A stretch of 63,309 nt of DNA from a virus: positions 1 through 63,309 of the IMG/VR virus record IMGVR_UViG_3300006030_000029; one strand, written 5' to 3'. The number at the start of each line of letters is the position of its first letter. Positions within the stretch are counted from its first letter, which is position 1. Made by a program: the position numbers and the translations under genes. Below, one piece after another: positions 41,709 to 48,982 of this stretch. The notes under the pieces were generated by a model. The model was not told the origin of the DNA. It worked only from the letters and a program-made list of their open reading frames with translations, and did no database searches.

Positions 41709-41941
41709 GGAAGCAGGGCCGGAGATTCGCCGGTTTTTGCAAAGTGAATGCGTTGGGCAATCGTGAAATTGCCGTCATGAATGCCGCTTTCGATTTCATC
41801 GGCGAAAGCCATAGCGCGCTCCAGATTTGCGGCTTTTTGGGCCTCTGTTACATGATTGGCGTATTCGTCAGCCTCGCGAATTTTGCGGGCATTTTCGCGC
41901 CATTGTGCGGCTACGATAAGTCGGGCGTTTTTAGTGGTCAT
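41705..41941 (-). CDS. Hypothetical 78-residue helical protein
   Basis: A charged helical protein (RENARKIREADEYANHVTEA). No family was recognised. Confidence 0.5.
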   Translation of the reverse strand: MTTKNARLIVAAQWRENARKIREADEYANHVTEAQKAANLERAMAFADEIESGIHDGNFTIAQRIHFAKTGESPALLP

Positions 41942-41959
41942 ATTTTGGCGGGGTTGAGG

Positions 41960-42082
41960 TTAAAGAATGGCGAACAGGAACGGAAGGGAGGTGACAAGGG
42001 CGAGGATTAGGAGCGTTCCGGCGATGAGGCGGGCGGCCTCTAGGAGGCTGGCGCGGAGGCGGTGGCGTTGGGAAGTGGTCAT
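41960..42082 (-). CDS. 40-residue single-TM protein
   Basis: A basic N-terminus (TTSQRHRLRASLLEAAR) and a hydrophobic helix (LIAGTLLILALVTSLPFLF). Confidence 0.45.
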   Translation of the reverse strand: MTTSQRHRLRASLLEAARLIAGTLLILALVTSLPFLFAIL

Positions 42083-42105
42083 TTTGGGCGAGGGGTGAGG
42101 GGGGG

Positions 42106-42351
42106 TTAAGCGATAAGCTCGGGACGATTCGCGTAATAAAGAAGATCGTTCCAGCGACGCTTCAGCGTGGAGCGGTCGCGCTTGCCGCTGGAGATGGCTA
42201 GGCGAGCTTGGCGACGGAAGAAGGCAGGTGAGTTACTGCTGGAGGTTTTAGCGAAGGCTCGATTGATTCGAGCGCACTCCAAAGCGCGAGTAATGGAGGC
42301 TTGGAGGACCTCAACTTCGTGTGCAATGTAGTTTAGTTCGTTGTGCGTCAT
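42106..42351 (-). CDS. Hypothetical 81-residue protein, first gene of the leftward block
   Basis: A basic helical protein (RRQARLAISSGKRDRSTLKRR) that may bind nucleic acid. It is transcribed from the divergent hub by a promoter with consensus spacing, and it is the first product of the minus-strand block. Confidence 0.6.
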   Translation of the reverse strand: MTHNELNYIAHEVEVLQASITRALECARINRAFAKTSSSNSPAFFRRQARLAISSGKRDRSTLKRRWNDLLYYANRPELIA

Positions 42352-42379
42352 ATAGTGAGCCGTTGGTTAACGGTGGCAT

Positions 42380-42408
42380 AGGTTAGCATAACACTACATA
42401 GTAGTCAA
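42380..42408 (-). promoter_or_regulatory. Leftward promoter, TTGACT-17-TAACCT
   Basis: Minus strand: TTGACT (42403-42408), 17 bp, TAACCT (42380-42385); ATG 42351 follows 28 nt later. It faces the rightward TerS-like gene. Confidence 0.6.
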
Positions 42409-42444
42409 TAGCGGGCGCGCATTATTTTCATTTTATTTTTCGGG

Positions 42445-42972
42445 ATGGTGGGCGTAAGGGTCGAGGATATGGCAAATACTCCAGTTTTGAGCCCTGAATC
42501 ATGGGAGGCTTTAAAAGCCGCCAGCATTCGGGGGGTAAGTGATAAGCAGCTTAGCGAGGCGTTCGGCGTAGCTGAGGAGACGATCCGCACAAAGCGGTTC
42601 AGGGATGAGGTATGGAAAAAGGCGAGTGAGCAGGTGGTTATTTGCCAAGATAAGCAAATTGAAACGGAGATTGAAACGAAAGAGCCGGAAAGGGCCGAAT
42701 TGGCGCAGAAAACCGCTGCAACGATACAGGAGGCCATTGCGGGCGGGAAGCTGCAAAACGAGCTGCTCTTGCTCAAACTGGCAGGAAACGGCCTCAAATC
42801 GGCGGAGGGGAATCTACCCCAAGTTAAAGCATGGGCGGACATCAAAGCCATTGCCGACATTGTCTCGAAGATCGGCCCGCAAGCCTCAACAGCTGTTCAG
42901 GTGAACGTCCTCACAGACGCGCCAGCGAGCGTGGAACATTTCGAATTCCCTACTTTCGAGGCTGATGACTAG
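42445..42972 (+). CDS. Putative terminase small subunit
   Basis: A 175-residue protein. Residues about 25-55 contain a helix-turn-helix (VSDKQLSEAFGVAEETIRTK); the middle is a long charged helix (IETEIETKEPERAELAQK); the C-terminal third is helical with an acidic tip. This order (DNA-binding HTH, oligomerisation helix, tail) fits small terminase subunits, which recognise the packaging site. ATG 42469 is an alternative start. It lies directly before a structured non-coding segment that could be its target, but about 30 kb from terL. A plain HTH regulator is the alternative. Confidence 0.55.
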   Translation: MVGVRVEDMANTPVLSPESWEALKAASIRGVSDKQLSEAFGVAEETIRTKRFRDEVWKKASEQVVICQDKQIETEIETKEPERAELAQKTAATIQEAIAGGKLQNELLLLKLAGNGLKSAEGNLPQVKAWADIKAIADIVSKIGPQASTAVQVNVLTDAPASVEHFEFPTFEADD

Positions 42973-42998
42973 GTTTTCGTTGAGTATCAAGGAAAACT

Positions 42999-43071
42999 AA
43001 GTCCCGCTTAGTGCCGTTGTCTGGATATGCCGGACTAGTCATATTTCATTTTGCACTTGTTAGCGGGACTT
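42999..43071. repeat. Long stem-loop: 10 bp + 5 bp + 6 bp nested arms
   Basis: AAGTCCCGCT (42999-43008) pairs with AGCGGGACTT (43062-43071); inside, AGTGC pairs with GCACT, and GTCTGG pairs with CCGGAC around an ATATG loop. A GACTAGTC palindrome also lies within. It starts 26 bp after the TerS-like stop codon. Confidence 0.65.
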
Positions 43072-43228
43072 GGCGCTCGATCTGTAGCTGGACAAGGCAA
43101 GGCGGGGCCGCTGTAGGGCGTGGCGTGGCAGGGGGGGTAGCCCACGGGGCGGGAGGCGTGCCGGGTCGCGGGCCGACGCCCCTTCAATCGCGTATAGATG
43201 AACCTCACTCAAATTTCCCCTCCAAGAT

Positions 43229-43272
43229 AACTTATCTAATTCCTTGCCAACTCCCCTCTCCCGCACTAGACT
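43229..43272 (+). promoter_or_regulatory. Promoter with an upstream AACTTATCTAATT box
   Basis: AACTTATCTAATT (43229-43241), then TTGCCA (43244-43249), 17 bp, TAGACT (43267-43272), 15 nt to ATG 43288. The same box recurs at two other promoters downstream. Confidence 0.6.
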
Positions 43273-43287
43273 TGTTTAGTTACTGAT

Positions 43288-43983
43288 ATGACAGAAGAAA
43301 CTGACTCTCCTCCAACGCGCTACCACGACCTGACAGGCCAAGTCTTCTCCCGCCTGACAGTCCTGTCCTACGCAGGCCGAGCTTCCCACGACTCCCTGTG
43401 GCTGTGCCGGTGCTCCTGCGGGAAGGAGCGGAAGGTTCGCTACTCTGGCCTCACAAGGGGCAAATCCACGTCCTGTGGCTGCTACCGGCGTGAAGTCCAT
43501 GCCAAGCGTCGTGAGCGTCCAGAAGGCCATCAGCGCACGAACAAGAACCCTCTTTGCCGCATCTACTACTCGATGCTCACCCGCTGCTACAACCATCGCA
43601 ATCCGAGCTACCGCAACTACGGGATGAAGGGCGTTGAGATATGCCAGCGTTGGCTGGACAGCTTTGATGCGTTTGTGGATGACATGGGGCCGCGTCCTGA
43701 TGATGGCGCTTCAATCGACCGCATTGACGTGAATGGCGACTACACTCCCGAGAACTGCCGCTGGGCCAGCCGATTTGTTCAAGCTGCCAATACCAAGCGT
43801 GTTCTCAAGTTTGATTGGAAGGGCGAACAGCTTTGCCTGACGGAAATCTGCCGCCGTGAGAACGTGAGCTACCACTCAGTTTACTTCACATGGCGGAAAT
43901 ACGACTCGCTGGAAAGCTGCATCGAAACCCTCCGGTCCAAAGGCAAAACCTTCAAGGAGCGGGCCAATCTACCTCAGAAATAA
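43288..43983 (+). CDS. HNH homing endonuclease with an N-terminal zinc ribbon
   Basis: A 231-residue protein. Residues about 12-70 form a ribbon module: LTGQVFSRLTVLSYAGR, CRCSCGKE and SCGCYRRE. The nuclease core (about 105-165) contains GMKGVEICQRW, DDGASIDRIDVNGDYTPENC and RWAS. The C-terminus (about 170-231) is basic and may bind DNA. This is a common phage homing-endonuclease architecture. It has its own promoter. The same ribbon module occurs alone in two other genes of the window. Confidence 0.85.
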   Translation: MTEETDSPPTRYHDLTGQVFSRLTVLSYAGRASHDSLWLCRCSCGKERKVRYSGLTRGKSTSCGCYRREVHAKRRERPEGHQRTNKNPLCRIYYSMLTRCYNHRNPSYRNYGMKGVEICQRWLDSFDAFVDDMGPRPDDGASIDRIDVNGDYTPENCRWASRFVQAANTKRVLKFDWKGEQLCLTEICRRENVSYHSVYFTWRKYDSLESCIETLRSKGKTFKERANLPQK

Positions 43984-44027
43984 CTTATCCATTTCCTCTT
44001 GCCATCCATCCACCGGCAGAGTAGAGT
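43982..44027 (+). promoter_or_regulatory. Promoter with an AACTTATCCATTT box
   Basis: AACTTATCCATTT (43982-43994), TTGCCA (43999-44004), 17 bp, TAGAGT (44022-44027), then 10 nt to ATG 44038. Confidence 0.65.
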
Positions 44028-44037
44028 TACTTTCGAT

Positions 44038-44517
44038 ATGAACACCGCAAACCCCGAAAACGTCCCTCTCGATAAAATCCCCGCTGGCTGGAGGCTGCTT
44101 TATGCCAATGAATACGAAAATGATAAAGTCCTGTGCCGCGTGTGGGATTGTGGCCGATTTACAGAAGTCCAGCTTCGGGCAAACTACCGCAAATACACCT
44201 ACATCACCCCCGACCTACCCGACAACGGCCAGCCTTGGCATGCTCACAAGCCGGGTGATCCTGCGCCTGTGGGAAAAGGGGTGAAGACAGATGTGGTCTG
44301 GCGGAATGGAAACGTTGTGTATGGCGCTTTGGACACAGACTGGAGCAACAATCCACCAAACGAAGCCGACATCCTATTCTACCGCCTCCACGACCCCGCT
44401 CCCATGAAGACCGAGTATCAGCAATCCACCTCCGACCGCATCCTTTCCATCCTCATTGCAGCAGGCCACATCACCGAGGAGCAGGTGGAGCAGGCGCGTA
44501 AACTTGTGAAGCCATGA
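44038..44517 (+). CDS. Hypothetical 159-residue protein
   Basis: A soluble alpha/beta protein (LDKIPAGWRLLYANEYEN; WHAHKPGDPAPVGKGVKTDV). The PGDPAP/DVVWRNG segment resembles the WHxGxPCP-type phage domain seen in the 27636 gene, but only loosely. The C-terminus is helical. ATG 44038 is set by a promoter 10 nt upstream. Confidence 0.65.
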   Translation: MNTANPENVPLDKIPAGWRLLYANEYENDKVLCRVWDCGRFTEVQLRANYRKYTYITPDLPDNGQPWHAHKPGDPAPVGKGVKTDVVWRNGNVVYGALDTDWSNNPPNEADILFYRLHDPAPMKTEYQQSTSDRILSILIAAGHITEEQVEQARKLVKP

Positions 44518-44696
44518 ACTCAACCGCCTTCTACATCTCATCCATCTACCTTTGTTCTGTCGTCGCCTTCTGCACAGCCCAGCTTTGCCAGCGATGGCCC
44601 GACAAGATGCCCAAGTGGATCATGTATGCCACGGCACCTGCTGCCCTAATCAGCATGGGCGTCATCATTGGATGCGCCATCTCACAATCCAAGTAA
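44514..44696 (+). CDS. 60-residue membrane protein with two TM helices
   Basis: Hydrophobic helices at about 5-23 and 36-56, joined by a short charged loop (CQRWPDKMPKW). ATGA overlap with the preceding gene. Function unknown; a membrane effector is possible. Confidence 0.6.
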   Translation: MNSTAFYISSIYLCSVVAFCTAQLCQRWPDKMPKWIMYATAPAALISMGVIIGCAISQSK

Positions 44697-44701
44697 CCCC
44701 A

Positions 44702-44914
44702 ATGGGCCGCACCTCCAAATCCCTCATCGGCAACCGCTACGGCAAGCTGCTCGTCACCGAGTTCATCGGCCGCAACGACCATCAAAACTCCCGCTGGTTC
44801 TGTGTCTGCGACTGCGGAGGCACCACCGAGGTCATGTATCAGAACCTCATCCAAGGGAAGGTGAAGTCCTGCGGGTGTATGAAGAGGGGTAGAAAACCTC
44901 CAGCTTCCACTTGA
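44702..44914 (+). CDS. Stand-alone zinc-ribbon protein related to the HNH N-terminus
   Basis: A 70-residue protein: LIGNRYGKLLVTEFIGR, then CVCDCGGTTEV and SCGCMKRG. It matches the ribbon module of the 43288 endonuclease but has no nuclease core. ATG 44702 gives the module-sized product. It may be a remnant or a recruited DNA-binding unit. Confidence 0.7.
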   Translation: MGRTSKSLIGNRYGKLLVTEFIGRNDHQNSRWFCVCDCGGTTEVMYQNLIQGKVKSCGCMKRGRKPPAST

Positions 44915-44939
44915 AACTTATCCAATTAGCGAGTAGCGT
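44911..44939 (+). promoter_or_regulatory. Promoter with an AACTTATCCAATT box in the spacer
   Basis: TTGAAA (44911-44916), 17 bp, TAGCGT (44934-44939), 12 nt to ATG 44952. The AACTTATCCAATT box overlaps the -35 end (44915-44927). Confidence 0.6.
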
Positions 44940-44951
44940 TACCACCTCAAT

Positions 44952-45428
44952 ATGACACACCACGATATGAACACCCCAACACCCGACTACGGCGAGCCGT
45001 GGTCTATTCAAGAAGGCCATCTTTCCACAAGCCTGTTTGATGGCAAAGGAGCCTACTTTGCCGACATCCATGAGCTTGTTGGTGAGGATAGCTCTGTTGC
45101 ATGGGCTAAAGCGGAGCGCATCATCGCCTGCGTCAACGCCTGCTCCAAAATGGCTGACCCGGCGAAGGAGATTGCCAGCCTCCGGGGCGAACGTGACTGC
45201 CTCAACCGCGAGCTTTCCGACATCTGCCGCGTTGCCGATGCTCACACCGCTGACGAGGCATGCGAGGTGATTCGAGCCATGCGCGAGGCGATCCGGGAGG
45301 CGCATACAGCTCTTGATGGCTGTCTAAAATACATGCTCGGCGTGTCAGTTTGCAATCTAGACTTGGAATGCGAAACAATGGACGCCGCCCATCATGCCCT
45401 CGCCAAACTCAAACCCTTCATCAAATGA
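44952..45428 (+). CDS. Hypothetical 158-residue phage protein
   Basis: The segment ERIIACVNACSKMADP occurs in many small phage proteins of unknown role and is followed here by a helical region (EIASLRGERDCLNRELSD). ATG 44967 is an alternative start. The next gene begins in an ATGA overlap. Confidence 0.65.
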   Translation: MTHHDMNTPTPDYGEPWSIQEGHLSTSLFDGKGAYFADIHELVGEDSSVAWAKAERIIACVNACSKMADPAKEIASLRGERDCLNRELSDICRVADAHTADEACEVIRAMREAIREAHTALDGCLKYMLGVSVCNLDLECETMDAAHHALAKLKPFIK

Positions 45429-45610
45429 ACTCAGCCCACGCATCCCTTCTTCAATGGCTTCAGGAGAATCCTAAGCACAACATCATTACAATGGCACCGA
45501 TCAAGAATTATCCATACTGGACCCTTCAAGCCCCATTAGCTGGCTTGATTTGCAGCGCAACCTCCTACGAAGCCGCCTGCTACGACCTTCTCCAGCAACT
45601 CAAGAAATGA
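45425..45610 (+). CDS. Hypothetical 61-residue protein
   Basis: Start in an ATGA overlap. A small soluble protein (LLQWLQENPKHNIITMAPIK) with a helical end. No family was recognised. Confidence 0.55.
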   Translation: MNSAHASLLQWLQENPKHNIITMAPIKNYPYWTLQAPLAGLICSATSYEAACYDLLQQLKK

Positions 45611-45756
45611 AACCCCTCCTAGCCGCCTGCCTCCTTCTGGCCTCATGCCAGAGTAAGGAACAACCCACCTTCCGCGACTACCTCGACCTGTGGTTTGTCG
45701 TGCCTGAGAATCCTTTTGAGCCCCATGACACACATCCAGACCAAGACGATTATTGA
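45607..45756 (+). CDS. 49-residue lipoprotein
   Basis: Begins MKPLLAACLLLASC: a signal peptide with a lipobox LASC and Cys 14; the mature part is acidic and only 36 residues. The ATGA overlap with the preceding gene supports the start. It lies in an early-looking operon away from the lysis genes, so a superinfection-exclusion lipoprotein is as likely as an outer spanin. Its 3' end overlaps the next gene by 32 bp. Confidence 0.6.
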   Translation: MKPLLAACLLLASCQSKEQPTFRDYLDLWFVVPENPFEPHDTHPDQDDY

Positions 45757-45991
45757 CCTATTCTTCGCAATGGAGAACAACATCCGCTCCGCCTCAACAG
45801 TCGCTGCCTTGGCAGTGATTGCCGAAATGGGCCAAGCCACCATCTACGACGTGGCAGACAGGCTGAAGCTCTCACGGGAGACGGCAAACAACACCCTCAA
45901 AGCCCTTGTTGGGGCTGGATTTCTCACAGTTGAGAAAGGATCGGAGGGATTCCACGGAGCCAAGCGCAACATTTACCGGATTAAGGCATGA
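45725..45991 (+). CDS. Winged-helix regulator (MarR/GntR-like fold)
   Basis: An 88-residue protein with a clear winged helix: ALAVIAEMGQATIYDVADRL, KLSRETANNTLKALVGAGFL and the wing VEKGSEGFHGAKRNIYRI. Such domains repress or activate by binding palindromic DNA. It overlaps both neighbours. Target unknown; nearby inverted repeats are candidates. Confidence 0.7.
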   Translation: MTHIQTKTIIDLFFAMENNIRSASTVAALAVIAEMGQATIYDVADRLKLSRETANNTLKALVGAGFLTVEKGSEGFHGAKRNIYRIKA

Positions 45992-46641
45992 GTAACACAC
46001 CCACACCACCCGCAGGATACAAGCTCGTCAAAGGAGAGGACATCAAGGACTGCGTGCCGGAAGGGGCGCTAATCTGGTCGTCTTCGCAATGTCTTGAGGA
46101 TAGTCCAGAATGGGTTCCTTCCGGTCGCATTGGCGGTCAGCTTTATGGCTTTGAGGTAAAATCCCTCTACGCCATCCCGGAAACCAAGCCTGAGCCTGTC
46201 ATTCCCGAAGTAGGTCCGCAGCCTCCCGAAGGCTACGTTTTGAGGCATCGAAGCGAGATGCCGGAGGATTTGCCAGATTACTATATGTCTTGGCCTGCTA
46301 CTTGTTCCGAGTGGTATGTATCCACTGCTAAAAAATTGAGTGCATTTACACCCGAAGATGTCTGGTTCGCCGTCAAAGCCAATGACGCCAAGGTTCATCA
46401 AGACCTGCACGTCGAGGCCATCGAGTCCTGCAACCCTCTCTCCCAGCAAGAAGGCGGCGACCACTACAAGGGGCTTGCCATTCAGCCGGTCGAGTTCATT
46501 CAGGCCAACAAGCTGTCGTTTCTGGAGGGGTGTGTAGTAAAGCGCGTCTGCCGCCACCGGGCGAAGAACAAGGCCGAGGACATCCGCAAGGCCATCCATG
46601 AGCTTAGGCTGATTCTGAAGCTGGAGTATGGGGAGGACTAG
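45988..46641 (+). CDS. Protein with a C-terminal DUF3310 domain
   Basis: A 217-residue protein. Residues about 1-140 are a Pro-rich soluble region with two similar starts (PPAGYKLVKGEDI, PPEGYVLRHRSEM), an apparent internal duplication. Residues about 155-217 match DUF3310: DHYKGLAIQPVEF, then FLEGCVVKRVCRHR and AEDIRKAIHELRL. DUF3310 is widespread in phages, often with nucleotide-metabolism genes; its function is unknown. Confidence 0.8.
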   Translation: MSNTPTPPAGYKLVKGEDIKDCVPEGALIWSSSQCLEDSPEWVPSGRIGGQLYGFEVKSLYAIPETKPEPVIPEVGPQPPEGYVLRHRSEMPEDLPDYYMSWPATCSEWYVSTAKKLSAFTPEDVWFAVKANDAKVHQDLHVEAIESCNPLSQQEGGDHYKGLAIQPVEFIQANKLSFLEGCVVKRVCRHRAKNKAEDIRKAIHELRLILKLEYGED

Positions 46642-46653
46642 AAAGAAAAAATG

Positions 46654-46712
46654 TTATAGGCTTTAAAAGGGCTTAATAAGAGAACACAGAATAGGGCTTC
46701 TTAAGCCTATAA
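46654..46712. repeat. Inverted repeat TTATAGGCTT / AAGCCTATAA
   Basis: Perfect 10 bp arms at 46654-46663 and 46703-46712 in the only gap of this operon, with extra AGGGCTT copies between them. It may be an operator or a hairpin controlling the 46757 operon. It has no U-run, so is not a standard terminator. Confidence 0.55.
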
Positions 46713-46756
46713 ACAAATCTCTTGACAGAAACAACTTTGTATGCAACTGATGTCAG

Positions 46757-47482
46757 ATGTCTAAGAAATACTACATGCCGAATCACCTTCTGGAACTCGG
46801 TGACATGCCGATGCACCAAAAGATGCTTCACATGATTCTGTGGGAAAGGGCTGACTGCATCGGTTTTGCCAAGATCAACTGGGAGATTTTCTCCGGCATG
46901 GCTGGACGCTACTCGTTCTGCCACAAGGACATTGCTGAACTCCACCCTTGGGTATGGCCTCATGGCGTTGGGGAGGTGTTTCTACCCAACTACCTCAAGA
47001 TTCAGACGCCAACCCTGTCCAAGACCTCTCGAAGCTGTGGCAAAATTTGGGATGAGTTAAAGAATCGGTTTGGAGCCACCCGAGAAAACACCGCTCCATA
47101 CCTTCTCTTTTTGAAGGATAAGGGATTTCGTCATCTGGCCCCTGACATCCCCGACGAGTATTCTGGCGAAGGACCGAAGCCCACTTGGTATGTCAAGCAT
47201 GAGGAAAGGCTCAAAAAGGCGCAGGAATACCCAGAACCGTCTTGGCAGGATGAGTTGCTGACAGGCTACCGCAGACTACTTGATAACTACATAAGTCGGG
47301 CTAAGAATATCACCTCGAAGTCAGATGCCGAGCATGAGTTCTACTTGGACGCCAAAAGAATTGAGAATGTCCAGTCTCAAATCCAGCAAATGATAAACGA
47401 CGGAATTGGGGAAAGAATCATCATTCAGCAGATCAACCAAGCTATCGACAAAAACCGCCTGTTTGTTTACACACCACGATGA
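46757..47482 (+). CDS. Replication-organizer-like N-terminal domain protein
   Basis: A 241-residue protein. Residues about 1-120 (YYMPNHLLELGDMPMHQKML ... CIGFAKINWEIFSGMAG ... LPNYLKIQ) resemble the winged-helix start of phage replisome organizers. The C-terminal half is helical (YLDAKRIENVQSQIQQM). It could be a second initiator or a regulator; the match is weak. It overlaps the next regulator gene by ATGA. Confidence 0.5.
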   Translation: MSKKYYMPNHLLELGDMPMHQKMLHMILWERADCIGFAKINWEIFSGMAGRYSFCHKDIAELHPWVWPHGVGEVFLPNYLKIQTPTLSKTSRSCGKIWDELKNRFGATRENTAPYLLFLKDKGFRHLAPDIPDEYSGEGPKPTWYVKHEERLKKAQEYPEPSWQDELLTGYRRLLDNYISRAKNITSKSDAEHEFYLDAKRIENVQSQIQQMINDGIGERIIIQQINQAIDKNRLFVYTPR

Positions 47483-47802
47483 AACTAGAATTTATTGAAA
47501 AAACCAACATACCAACGGCTCTTAACATTAAGGATGCGTGGTCTTTGCGAGATGAAGCTGATGAACTTAATTATCAAAGCCAACAAACTTTGCGCCAAGC
47601 TATGAAGGAAATGCGTGGTCGCATGGGGCTGAGTGCCAACAGCTTCGGCAAGCTCTGCGGCGTCACCCCTCAATACATCTTTGCCTTGGAGGCTGGACGA
47701 GCTAAATGGAACGACCGCATGATCCTCAAGCTGGAAAATAGCCTGAGCCAAAAAGAAGCCGCCTTGGCGTCCGAAGACCTCCAAAGCGGCTCAGAGGCGT
47801 AA
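47479..47802 (+). CDS. XRE-like helix-turn-helix regulator
   Basis: A 107-residue protein with an N-terminal extension and an HTH at about 45-95: MKEMRGRMGLSANSFGKLCG, VTPQYIFALEAGRAK. It is followed by three copies of a GCGTAAA site, which it may bind. It has a sister regulator immediately downstream with the same TPQ/QPQ-IF pattern. Confidence 0.75.
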   Translation: MKLEFIEKTNIPTALNIKDAWSLRDEADELNYQSQQTLRQAMKEMRGRMGLSANSFGKLCGVTPQYIFALEAGRAKWNDRMILKLENSLSQKEAALASEDLQSGSEA

Positions 47803-47843
47803 ATTGCCTGTGTTAGTGCGTAAATGTTTACATCTGTTTACGC
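47797..47843. promoter_or_regulatory. Operator-like array of GCGTAAA sites
   Basis: GCGTAAA at 47797-47803 and 47818-47824 (21 bp apart) and its inverse TTTACGC at 47837-47843, plus a near-palindrome GTAAATGTTTAC. The array lies between two XRE regulator genes and just before a promoter. Confidence 0.6.
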
Positions 47844-47868
47844 TGGAGTCAATTTATAGCCTATGCGC

Positions 47869-47897
47869 TTGACCCAACCCTCCCTCCACCATATAGT
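47869..47897 (+). promoter_or_regulatory. Promoter, TTGACC-17-TATAGT
   Basis: TTGACC (47869-47874), 17 bp, TATAGT (47892-47897), 15 nt to ATG 47913. Close to the sigma70 consensus and probably controlled by the array at 47797-47843. Confidence 0.7.
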
Positions 47898-47912
47898 TAA
47901 TCGCAACACAAT

Positions 47913-48215
47913 ATGAACCTCCCCAACATCCAGTCCCAACACCCGTTCATTCACACTGAGTTTGTTTGCGCCTCCAATCTTGAGAGCCAAGCTGCCGAAC
48001 TGCTAAAAAAAGCCAATCAAACGCGCATCAACGCCCTTGAACAACTCCGCATGCAGCAAGGCTGGTCAAAAAGCCACCTTGCCAAGGTGATTGGTTTCCA
48101 GCCTCAGTTCATCTTCCGCATTTTGCAGGGTAAGTATCCCATGAAGGAGTGTTACTTGGAAAAAGTGGATGCGGGGTTGAACAACCAAGGCCAGCCACCG
48201 GAGGGCACCCGATGA
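47913..48215 (+). CDS. XRE-like helix-turn-helix regulator
   Basis: A 100-residue protein with an HTH at about 42-90 (LRMQQGWSKSHLAKVIGFQP, QFIFRILQGKYPMKE). It is similar in layout to the preceding regulator, suggesting gene duplication. The next gene starts in an ATGA overlap. Confidence 0.75.
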   Translation: MNLPNIQSQHPFIHTEFVCASNLESQAAELLKKANQTRINALEQLRMQQGWSKSHLAKVIGFQPQFIFRILQGKYPMKECYLEKVDAGLNNQGQPPEGTR

Positions 48216-48640
48216 CTCCCGATCTACCAGAAGCGTCCGCGCCCGGAGGTTGCGCTGCGCCGACTGGTTCTGCGCTGGACCTTGCGCTCGCGCTGCTGGC
48301 CGTCTCTCCGGCCCGAGGCCGGGAATCGCTGCCGTGGGTGCAGGCTGGCATGGCGCTGTCTCCGCACTGCCGGGAGAATGAAAACGTCACCGAGGCCGCG
48401 CTGCGGATCGTCGCTGAGTCGCGGGAATGGTATCGCCGCCGCGTCGCATTGCTGGGCCGCGCGCAAAAGCACATGCGCGATCCCGAGCGGACGCTGGTGT
48501 GCGACATCCTGGCCAACGGTCAACTGCTGCCCGATCCGAACGGCGAGCGATACGGCTTTCCGACCACGGGCAACGAGCATGCGCAGAACGCAATAGCTGT
48601 GGCACCGCCGACACAAGACTCCAACGAAGAAGCAAAATGA
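48212..48640 (+). CDS. Hypothetical 142-residue protein, GC-rich gene
   Basis: An Ala/Gly/Arg-rich protein with a helical middle (LDLALALLAVSPARGRESL). Its first 250 bp are visibly richer in G+C than the flanking genes, with GCGC-rich codons, suggesting recent acquisition. No family was recognised. ATG 48212 overlaps the previous stop codon. Confidence 0.55.
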   Translation: MTPDLPEASAPGGCAAPTGSALDLALALLAVSPARGRESLPWVQAGMALSPHCRENENVTEAALRIVAESREWYRRRVALLGRAQKHMRDPERTLVCDILANGQLLPDPNGERYGFPTTGNEHAQNAIAVAPPTQDSNEEAK

Positions 48641-48966
48641 GTGATACCCTAAAACTCGAAGAATCCGCAGGTGGCGGTTGTCCACCAGCGACTTGTTCTG
48701 CGTATTCCGAAAATCTCGAACCGTGCCGTATGCGCGAGGGAGGAGTTCCTGAGTTCGATGGCACCCGGTGGGAAAGTGGAATGCACCTCATGGGTGATCT
48801 GGTAGCGGAACGTCTCCCGGAGCCGTGCTGGATTCGGAACGGACGATCAGCAATGAAGATCGACATTGGGGAAAGCCGCATCATGGGGCGTGGGATCATG
48901 CTCGGCTACGATGTGACTGAATTTTCGCAGAACACCAAGCTCTCCGACGCGCAGCGTTCGGAGTAG
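48637..48966 (+). CDS. Hypothetical 109-residue protein
   Basis: A soluble protein with Cys residues (GGGCPPATCS, EPCRMRE) and a segment DIGESRIMGRGIMLGYDV. Start by ATGA overlap. No family was recognised. Confidence 0.55.
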   Translation: MSDTLKLEESAGGGCPPATCSAYSENLEPCRMREGGVPEFDGTRWESGMHLMGDLVAERLPEPCWIRNGRSAMKIDIGESRIMGRGIMLGYDVTEFSQNTKLSDAQRSE

Positions 48967-48982
48967 CGCCACGGTTCTCCTC

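Larger units (their letters stand above)
42973..43287. other. Structured, GC-rich non-coding region
   Basis: 315 bp with no credible gene. It contains a long imperfect stem-loop (42999-43071), then a very GC- and G-rich stretch (43080-43190) with nested inverted repeats such as GGGGCG/CGCCCC, and finally the promoter of the 43288 gene. It is the longest non-coding stretch near a strand switch and a candidate packaging or replication site. Confidence 0.55.

Noticed and set aside
43011-43286. 91-residue frame in the GC-rich intergenic region
   Set aside because: Low-complexity Gly/Ala/Arg product that runs through inverted repeats and the next promoter.
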